Shown here piece after piece: positions 56,098 through 64,000 of a stretch of 64,000 bases of DNA (position 1 is its first letter; each line of letters starts with the position of its first letter). The DNA lies in the NCBI GenBank assembly GCA_038373865.1, contig JAXGGA010001603.1, positions 1-64,000 on the forward strand. Direction: 5' to 3'. Origin of the DNA: Uloborus plumipes (taxonomy: Eukaryota; Arthropoda; Arachnida; Araneae; Uloboridae). The position numbers and the translations under genes were made by a program. A model generated the notes under the pieces. That model did no database searches and was not told the origin of the DNA. It saw only the letters and a list, made by a program, of their open reading frames with translations.

Positions 56098-57192
56098 TAT
56101 AATTTGCACAAAATCCATAAAAAAATTTCTCTAAATTCTCTGCAGAATTTTTGAAGCATGGCCCAAACCCTTACATTTCCTACAGGTTTTCAAAAGCTTT
56201 TCAACAGATTTTTTTTTTGTTGGGGTGTTTCAATAATGACCGGTATCTTATAAAATTCAATGTAAACCAAATGGGCAGCGACAGAAATACACGCTTTGTT
56301 GCAGTAAAATTTTCAGGCAGGCAAGCTTTCGAAGTTACTTACAATTACTCACAACAGATGGCGATGCAGTCTGGAATAATCTGACTTCTAATCTACGATA
56401 TTTTTCAGATATCTGCCATGCGCAGCAATAATATGGGATAGTCTCAAAACGAGATTATCTGTTTTTCCTGATAAAAACGTGATTTTACACACACTCATAC
56501 TGCCGTGCTAAGCGCAAAAGTAATATCTGCAGTCGAGCTCAAACTGAGATATAGAGGAAATTTTTTTTTCAGACTGCCCCCCCCCCCAAAAAAAAAAAAA
56601 AAAATATTTTTTGGTTGCTCCACTGATTCCACATTGCTTTTAAACTGAAACTTTCTCAAACGGATAACTTTGGCGAAAAAGTAGAATAAAAAACTACAAT
56701 TATTGTTTTTATTTTTGTGTCATTAGAAATTAAAGAATTTCTTTTTTTTACCCTTTTATGTTGCAAAAATATAACTCAGTTTTTCTTCCGCTACGACGTC
56801 ATTGTTAATAAACATTGCTGACAAGTACGAACGAAAAGGAGAAGCTTATAACTGATAACTTTGCCTCTTTCACGTGCGTTGCGTATACGTAGAAAATAAT
56901 GTAATATAATTTTGTTTTTTGTTTAGCACGAAGAAGCCGGTTTTGAGTTTTTGAGTCCGTTGGATACGGGGTATCTTCAGCAGAATAGAATTTCTTTTCG
57001 GGGAGCTGGTCGGCACAAATGGGTAGGGAACGAGTGATAGTAGCCCTTTCTCTGTGGAAGTCCCGTTTTCTTTGACGTCTTGCTTTATTTTTCTTTGCTT
57101 GCCTCTCTTTTCATTCTCTCTTCTTGTTCTAGGTAAGGTCTCTTTATTTAATCTTTACTTTTCCCAACTCAAATGTCGTAGGGAGTCCAAGT
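56098..57192. other. Non-coding; possible 5' UTR of the Jockey-like LINE
   Basis: AT-rich to about 56900, with a C8/A16 homopolymer near 56578. The last 250 bases are pyrimidine-rich and lead into ORF1, which would suit a LINE 5' region, but no start signature was identified. Confidence 0.4.
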
Positions 57193-58135
57193 ATGTTCAA
57201 ACAGAAAAAAGGCCCAAATGAAAGTTCCAATGATAAAGTTGATAACACTCTAAAATCCAACCCATTTGTCTATGAAACCAACTTATCTATTCTAGAAAAG
57301 TTAAAGCAGCTAAAGCTAATTCTGCAACTGACGTAAAAATATCTATCTCCGGAATAGAAGTGACACTGCCAAATAATAAAGGCTTAAAGTTTACGGAAAT
57401 CAATGAACTCACAATTAAAGAAGACACGGTTTATTTTTCCAGGAATGAAAATATCATCATAACAGCAAACAATGTCAAAACCATAGAAAAAGTATTCAAT
57501 TTGGACACCTTTCTGGAGGTGAAAGTAATCCCTTGTCTAATGGAAGACCATTTATGTACGAAATATATTGTAAAAAATGTTAATACTGAGCTGGACATTG
57601 AATACATAGCAAATGAAATTAAAGAAAATAATATAACGATCACCCAAGTCTGCAGATTCGAAAAAAAAAGGGTTACTTCGGAGCCCATACCTGTGGTCCT
57701 TTTTAAAGAATTTGGTTATACCAACTAAGATCAAATCAAAATTGGGAGAATCAGACATAGAGTTGATAAATTTATTGAAAGGCACAGGGTTTGCAATAAT
57801 TGCCTCAAAGTAGGCCATGTGGAAAGTACTTTAAAGGGGAAACTAAATGCCAAGACTGTGGGAAAAACCACAAAGCTTGTGGGAAAGAGCCTACTGGCTT
57901 TCAGTCTTGAAAAATATTACCCTAAACCTTTCCAAACAATAGGACAGAGAATTGACAAATTCAACATAAGTAACATAACTTATGCTCAACTTGTGGGGAA
58001 AACATTAAGAAAACAGAAGATAAAGATAAAATTATACGTGATTAAAAAAAAAAAAAAGAGTTGGAAAATAAAGATAGAGAAAAACAAATTTAAAACAAGA
58101 AATCAAAAACATTAAAAATGAAGTTCAAAATCTAA
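57193..58135 (+). pseudogene. Jockey-like ORF1 (gag-like) N-terminal and zinc-knuckle part
   Basis: ORF1 proteins bind the element RNA. The start is MFKQKKGPNESSN. A frameshift near 57300 leads to the longest open piece (57360-57728), which holds an RRM-like region (LPNNKGLKFTEINE, then a repeated beta-rich part). After another break come RVDKFIERHRVCNNCLKVGH, the first CCHC knuckle (its last Cys altered), and CQDCGKNHKACGK, the second knuckle. SNITYAQLVGK further on is a usual ORF1 motif. At least three frameshifts make it inactive. The reading stops where the palindrome at 58142 is inserted. Confidence 0.8.
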
Positions 58136-58141
58136 AATTTA

Positions 58142-59681
58142 CAGGTAGTTATCAAAATAATGGAAACACTTGATATTCATAAAAAAAATATACCATTCAT
58201 CGCAAAATAAGCGATCAATTGTTCTTTAACTTTAGTCATACAAAATATAGACTTCACCAGACATTTCCACATTGAAATTAAATCACCCATGTATTTGGGG
58301 GACGACAAAAAGGGGGGTCGGAAGAAAAACCGCTTTTTGACCAAAACTATTCGAAAATAGCTCGGAATAAGCTATAAATTTCAGTAATTAGTTAGCATAC
58401 TATGTATAATTTACTGTACCAATTTTTATGAACGTACCACTATTACTTCCGAAGATATGAAACATTTTTTAAAAAACGGCAATTTTATTTGAAGGGTTTT
58501 TACTCATAACTTGCAGAGTTTTGATCAAAACTGCAGGAAAGATGACAAAATACAAGAGAAAGAACATACTAAAACAGTAAATAAAAATATTAAAAATCTG
58601 ATGAGATATGAACGTTAAAAGGAAGTAATTTTTCACAGCGCATGCGCAAAACGACAAATTTATAACTACAAAAATATTGTGTCCTGATTTATACTGCATC
58701 TGATAAAAAAGTTCAAGTTGAATATCATGAAAATTGAAAAAGATATCAACGATCTAGTGAGCTGTATTTCATTCATTCGCAGACAATACATAAATACTGT
58801 CCACAAAGAGCTATTTTAAATTAAAGGTTATTGCGTCATCATTCAAAATCAACGTTTCAGGGGATGTCCGGATACTTTTGGCCACCTACGTATAAGGTCT
58901 TTTTGGCAGAATAAGCGAAATGTGACTTCTATGCCGAATATACATTTTCAAACTGTATACAATTTAACATTGAAAAAAATGCTCGATTGTCGCCACACTA
59001 TTTGTGGACAACCCCCCCCCCCCCCATTTATGTATTGTCGGCGAATGAATGAATTACAGCTCACTAGATCACTGATATCTTTTTCAATTTTTACAATATT
59101 CAACTTGAACTTTTTTTATCAGATGCAGTATAAACCAGTCTACAATATTTTTGTAGTTATAAATTTCTGTCGTTCGCTCATGCGCCGTGAAAAATTATTT
59201 TATATTAACGTTCATATCTCATCAGATTTTTAATATTTTTATTTACCGTTTTAGTATGTTCTTTCTCTTGTATTTTGTCATCTTTCCTGAAGTTTTGATC
59301 AAAACTCTGCATGTTATGAGCAAAAACCCGTCAAATTAAATTTCCGTTTTTAAAAAAATGTTTCATATCTTCGGAAGTAAAAAGTGGTACGTTCATAAAA
59401 ATTTGTACATTAATTATACATAGTATGTTAACTAATTACTGAAATTTATAGCTTATTCTGAGCTATTTTCGAGGAGTTATGATCAAAAAGCGGCTTTTTT
59501 TCTGACCTCCCTTCTTGTCGTCCCCCAAATACATGGGTGATTTAATTTCAATGTGGAAATGTCCGGTAAAGTCTATATTTTGTATGACTAAGGTTAAAGA
59601 ACAATTGATCGCTTATTTTGCGATGAACCGTAGATTTTTCTTATGAATCTCAAGTGTTTCCATTATTTTGATAACTACCTG
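58142..59681. mobile_element. 1.54-kb palindromic Tc1-like element
   Basis: CAGGTAGTTATCAAAATAAT begins the left arm and its complement ends the right arm, flanked by TA (58140-58141, 59682-59683). Arms of about 660 bp are inverted copies. The spacer of about 180 bp holds GTCCGGATACTTTTGGCCAC, which resembles the end of another Tc1-type transposon. No transposase is readable. Confidence 0.88.
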
Positions 59682-59761
59682 TATTTTAGACAATAAAAGA
59701 CATGAGAACGTCTCGAGCTCTAAATGCAAATGAAAAACAGCTAATTGCTCAATATAGAGAG

Positions 59762-59959
59762 CAAGGGCGGATCCAGCTTCTGGCTAAGGAGGGGGTCATT
59801 TTCGGAAAGGGGGGTGTCAAAGTGCAATTTTTGGGCAAAAATGGGGGTTTTTGACAATTTTTTCGTAATATAAGTACCAAAAATGCAATTTTTTGCTATA
59901 TTTTATCGGTTAAGGGGGGGGTCATGACCCCCATGACCCCCCCTCTGGATCTGCGCCTG
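59762..59959. mobile_element. 198-bp hAT MITE, exact 8-bp TSD
   Basis: Ends CAAGGGCGGATCCAG and CTGGATCTGCGCCTG are inverted. ATAGAGAG is duplicated exactly (59754-59761, 59960-59967). The interior has G-rich and C-rich tracts. Confidence 0.9.
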
Positions 59960-60284
59960 ATAGAGAGACTATACAAGAGGATGTGTTTTACCAAGGCTTC
60001 ACTAGATAGCGTTTTATACCGGCTGTATCATTACTCAAAACATCAATGGTGAAGCTTTGCCCGCTAGAGAGAGCTGAACAATCACCACCCAAATGTTTAT
60101 TTACATTTATTAGCATATTTTTCTGCTGAAAAATTGATGTAGTTTATCCTATCTTTAAGGGTTAAAAAATATTGATATAGTTAACTGAAGTGGAGTACAG
60201 AGTGAATTGATGCCAAAGGCCTTATTCGTACTGCTTTTTATCATACGACATTCATTCATCTGTTTACTTTCTTCGAATTAGCCA

Positions 60285-62893
60285 CAGGGACGTAACTAGA
60301 GGGGGGCTGACGGGGCTCGTGCCCCAGGCGCTAGATTTTAGGTGCGCTGAACTGGCTAAGTACTAACTGCATAATTTTCTTTTCATTATTAAAAAAAAGA
60401 CAACTTTTTAAAAGTAGGCTCTCCCTAAAAAAGCTCAATGCTGGCACAGGCAAAAAGTTAAAGAAATGTCTTTTAATGTGGAAAAGGCGTGGGAAAGATC
60501 GACGGAGAGAAAGTGAGGAGGGGTGCAGTAAATGGCATGAATATATTTTCTTTTAGAGAGTGACCAGTAAAATTGTTTCATGCCTTATTTCCTCAATGAT
60601 ATTCATATAATACAAATTTCATAATATGTCTGAAAAACCATATGGTGCACAGAACAGGCAAAGAACTTAAGTGCGGGAAAAAGAAAATCATCTATGTTCA
60701 TCGTTGTTGAATGGAAAAGACGTTTGGTAGGGGTACGTAAGACATTATTTATCTAATTTACATGATGTAATACAGATTTGTTGAACATTGCGGATTAATT
60801 TCTCTCGTTTTTTGAGAAAAATCTCACACTAAAATAATGGAAATTCAGTTCAAAGTTCTCTCTCACTTTTTTAGAAAATACTCTATGGATTTTTAGAAAT
60901 TGAACCCATATGAGACATTTTAAACCTACTATCAATCTAATTTTGGCACCCTCAGGACCAGTCCTAGGGGCAAGCAATACAAGCAGCCACTTGAGGGGCG
61001 CCAAATGGATGAGTTCGCTATTACAGCCAATACAAAAAATATTAAAAAAAAAAAAAACTGTTAGAGAAAATGAAATGCAAAACCAGAAAGAGTTTTTTCT
61101 TTAACCTTCTAAGTTTTATCAAATATGTCCCGTTTTCAGAAAGGAGGGAATGGTTCATTCTTTAACCAGGTAAGGTTATTCAGCAACTGATATAAGTATT
61201 GAAGTCTACATGGATGTTCGCATTTTGTATTAAAAAAATATTTAAAATATATGTTTCAAAAATATTTGAAAAATAGAAATGATCGGTTTTAAAGTGAATC
61301 ACTTAATCGGGTTTCCGAACACACATCACTAAACAAACCAATATTTTGCTTAGTTAATGTAAGAATTACATTTTGGCTACTGTTAGTCAATCACTGCAAT
61401 CGAGGTTGGTTTTGAGATTAGAGCTAAAGAAAATCAATCTCTATGTAAGAATTTTGTAAAAGAGAGGAAATTTTTTGTTCCTGCAAATTATCGTATTAGT
61501 TAAAAGTACTAATTTTCAAATTTAAATTCTGGTTTTAAATAAATAAATTGTACAGTATATTTTTCAGTCATAATATGTGATGTTTCGTAAAGTATTTAAT
61601 AAACAAATGCTAATTTAACGTTTAATCAATAATTCACATTTTTTTTATGTTCTCGTTCCTTTTCTTTCACAGCAAAGTTTAGGATTTCTAAGTTCTTTAA
61701 AATTTCATTGTACACTTATTTTAATGCTGAATATTTTATAGTTTAAATGTAAAATTTATAATTTTTTACTTAAGAATTTTTCTAAAGTGAAATTCATGAA
61801 AATATTTTTGATTTTCAAAGTATTAAAGGCTTTTAAATTTTCTTTCATTTCAAGTAGTTTTCAAACGTATTAAATATGATGTTCAATATGAAAAGGAAAA
61901 CAATTACTCATATTATATGCGTAATTGTTATTTATAGTTAGTTCATGATATTTTTTTTAAACAATTGGAAGCATTTCTTTTTTTCTTAATTTCAAAATAA
62001 AAATTACTGAAAAACTTGAGATAAACTGAATAAAGATAGAACTCTCTATCTATACAATTCCCAATTTTTCAATTCTGAATTCAAAAAACTTTTTTTGTTT
62101 TGAAAGTATTTAAGGTTACTGGGCTAGTATTTATCATTATTTTGATTATTGTTATCATCATTGTCTAAATTATCATTTGATGAGATATTAAAAACTTTTG
62201 CAGCCAAAAAAGCTCACAAAATAAAATTATAATGTTTTCGTTTTTTTAATGTAAGTGATTTAAATCTGGAACTAATTAGAAATGTATTTAAAATGTTTTT
62301 TCATTATTAGGCTTTTATTGAATAATTCAATGCTATTTTCTAAAATTTTAATCTATTCATTTTGATTCAGCCCATATATACTTCAATATCCTTTTATAAA
62401 TCTTTTCACATTTAAAATCGTTACAGTATGAAAAAAGAAGTCTATGAGCTATAAGCAATTCTCATATTGAAATGCGTGAGGAGTTTTAGAATTAACTTGA
62501 CTTTTTAACTTTAAAACTTTTAACTGAAAAGCATACTTTCAAAAAAAAAAAAAAAGCATTAAGCTTCTGAGCAGAAAATGTATGAGAAATTGGAACTCTA
62601 AAACCAAAGTGTGTCGGTGGTTGGTCTGGCTCGATATTCAGAAGTGTGAAGAGGGAAAACTTGTCCCTTTGGCTTTGAGAAAGTATTGTATGTATTTAGT
62701 TGTGCTTTTTGCTCATTTTCTATGTAATATATGTTGAGTATATATTACATAGTATACCCTTATATGACGGTCCAGACGTTGACATTGTCATTGTTTTCAA
62801 CAAATATCTTATTTTATTTTAATGTGGGGGGGGGGGGGGGGGCGCCGAAGCGAAGTCTTACCCCTGCTTGAAAATGGCCTAGTTACATTCCTG
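60285..62893. mobile_element. hAT element copy B, 2.6 kb, uninterrupted
   Basis: Ends CAGGGACGTAACTAG and CTAGTTACATTCCTG are inverted. ATTAGCCA (60277-60284) and ATTAGCAA (62894-62901) are an 8-bp duplication with one change. The sequence is the inverted match of copy A (46640-56089) without A's three insertions. No transposase; the interior is AT-rich non-coding. Confidence 0.9.
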
Positions 62894-63097
62894 ATTAGCA
62901 ACATATAGCAATGGCGTTCAATTTTGACATCTCTGCATAATTATCCTATATGCTTAAATTCACAGACGATGAATAAAAAATGTAGCAATGAAATAATATT
63001 GTTCTATTTATTATTTTGTTTCATTATTATTGTTGCTCACACGATCTTAATTGCTAGGCAAAAGCTCGGATGTTCATTTTGATAGCGTTGACGCATC

Positions 63098-63415
63098 AGA
63101 GCGATAAATGGCGAATCTATTCATCGGGATATTTCATTTTGATGGCCCAGAATGAAATGTACTGTAATGAAGCGATGGTGTTCAATGGAAAGGCGACTGA
63201 CAACAAAAAATATTAATTTTTTTAGTAACAACTAAATGAGCACATAATCACTTGGTACTAAAGAGCAATACAAGTATGAAAAAATAAACAAAACTACAAT
63301 ATTGCGACGACCAACTGTATCATGGCGAACCGTGGACTGAATTTTAAAAAGTTCTATGGCAACCCGTTGGTAGTATTGGCTCACTTAGCGAATAGATTCG
63401 CCATTTATCGCTCTG
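63098..63415. mobile_element. 318-bp MITE with exact 26-bp inverted ends
   Basis: CAGAGCGATAAATGGCGAAT at the left is exactly complemented at the right (ATTCGCCATTTATCGCTCTG). No clear target duplication. Confidence 0.7.
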
Positions 63416-63730
63416 CGGTGCCAGTGTCGTTTCATAGTTAATTAATAATTAGAATCAATTAAAATGAAAAATAATTCGCTGCCGTTAAAATGTATAATAA
63501 ACCAACAAATAAAATAACGTTAAAATATACTAAAAGAGAATTGAATGCCAAATTGTAAAATTGTTGCCAAAAAATTAACTTTAAATTTTATCTTTTATTA
63601 TCTGATTTGTATATAATGCTAGTTACCATAAAATTCGATAGATGTCGCTGGACAATTACCACCGTTTTTATCCCAAAGACTTTGATAAAATGAAACAGCC
63701 TGTATAAGACGCTATCTAGTGAGGCCTTGG

Positions 63731-63847
63731 TTTTACAATGCAGCGGAATTGGATTAAATGCTAACGAGTGATCTTAATGATATTCTTGGTTGCCCAAGTA
63801 ATATGTCATCTCCAGATATTCCCCCTAGGGAGGATATTCTTGGTTAA
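63731..63847 (+). pseudogene. Jockey-like ORF1 C-terminal end
   Basis: After the last insertion the reading resumes to LTSDLNDILGCPSNMSSPDI and ends at a TAA (63845-63847). An upstream in-frame stop shows decay. Confidence 0.6.
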
Positions 63848-63891
63848 TCTTCCTTTTTTTCGTTTTCAAGGTTTTTTTTTTTTTTTTGCTG

Positions 63892-64000
63892 TCATGGAAT
63901 GTCTGCAGCATTTTTTCAAACTTAGACTTTCGTAATTTCATGGTCAAGACCAACCATTATTTGCCTCCAAGAAACATGGAGCACAAATTCTGATTTGCCT
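63892..64000 (+). pseudogene. Jockey-like ORF2, AP-endonuclease start (window edge)
   Basis: SWNVCSIFSNLDFRNFMVKT, then after a one-base shift PTIICLQETWSTNSDLP, is the N-terminus of a LINE AP-type endonuclease, with the conserved Asn of WN and the catalytic Glu of QETW. This enzyme nicks the target DNA. The rest lies beyond the window. A long T run just before it may be an assembly or mutation feature. Confidence 0.8.

Larger units (their letters stand above)
59991..63730. mobile_element. 3.74-kb element with CCAAGGCYTCACTAGATAGC ends
   Basis: The left end CCAAGGCTTCACTAGATAGC and right end GCTATCTAGTGAGGCCTTGG are inverted over more than 35 bases. TTTTA flanks both sides (59986-59990, 63731-63735), a possible 5-bp duplication. 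The superfamily is unknown to me. It contains hAT copy B (60285-62893) and the short element at 63098-63415; without them about 0.8 kb of AT-rich sequence remains. Confidence 0.8.
57193..64000 (+). mobile_element. Jockey-like LINE, ORF1 and ORF2 start, broken by three insertions
   Basis: ORF1 begins at 57193, is resumed at 59684-59761, 59968-59990 and 63731-63847, and is followed by the start of ORF2 (endonuclease), which runs off the window. The three gaps are complete transposons with their own target duplications (58142-59681, 59762-59959, 59991-63730). Taking them out gives a collinear LINE. Confidence 0.8.

Noticed and set aside
57431..57818. Two minus-strand frames opposite the Jockey-like ORF1
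   Set aside because: Shadows of the AT-rich coding strand; the plus strand shows zinc knuckles and ORF1 motifs.

Overview
This 64-kb window is eukaryotic nuclear DNA, very probably from an arthropod and perhaps a spider or other arachnid. It is AT-rich, almost free of long open frames, has GT-AG type splice signals, and is packed with animal transposable elements (Tc1/mariner, mariner, hAT, pogo-like, piggyBac-like, Helitron, Jockey-like and RNase H-bearing LINEs). The arachnid guess rests on the resemblance of the LINE proteins to those I know from spider genomes; it is an inference, not a measurement.

The best host-type gene is an intronless-looking C2H2 zinc-finger protein at 34502-35467 (ten fingers, with a broken eleventh after the stop). 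A weaker candidate is a CpG-rich promoter-like segment at about 13850-14054 followed by a short first exon (14055-14086). Two further small candidate exons (16032-16075 and 21999-22051) keep one open frame if spliced. Its product is not recognised.

Layout. 1-2100: AT-rich sequence, microsatellites and one GC-rich hairpin. 2099-4168: a diverged internal repeat holding a 668-bp hAT MITE. 4179-11064: a hAT element with an exact 8-bp target duplication, containing a Helitron (4936-9104), which contains a nearly intact Tc1-like transposon (5200-6418) and a 1.4-kb palindrome (7517-8893). 11-22 kb: mostly non-coding, with small TA-flanked elements. 22.7-24 kb: a piggyBac-like element holding a 5'-truncated LINE. 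24.1-27.1 kb: a pogo-like element holding a dead Tc1. 27.15-33.82 kb: a five-level nest. 34.5-35.5 kb: the zinc-finger gene. 36-42 kb: MITEs, a hAT and a dead mariner. 43-45.6 kb: an internally deleted LINE (minus strand) between two copies of a mariner-like element. 46.6-56.1 kb: a hAT copy swollen by three insertions. 57.2-64 kb: a Jockey-like LINE whose ORF1 is split by three insertions, one of which carries a second copy of the same hAT.

Two patterns stand out. First, several unrelated TA-flanked elements each carry a private 12-18 nt 'word' that forms their inverted ends and recurs inside them. Second, a 3.3-kb element with inverted ends (52061-55340) carries a tandem array of a 365-bp unit in which a 138-nt, splice-site-bounded exon encoding a predicted single-pass membrane peptide is repeated four times.
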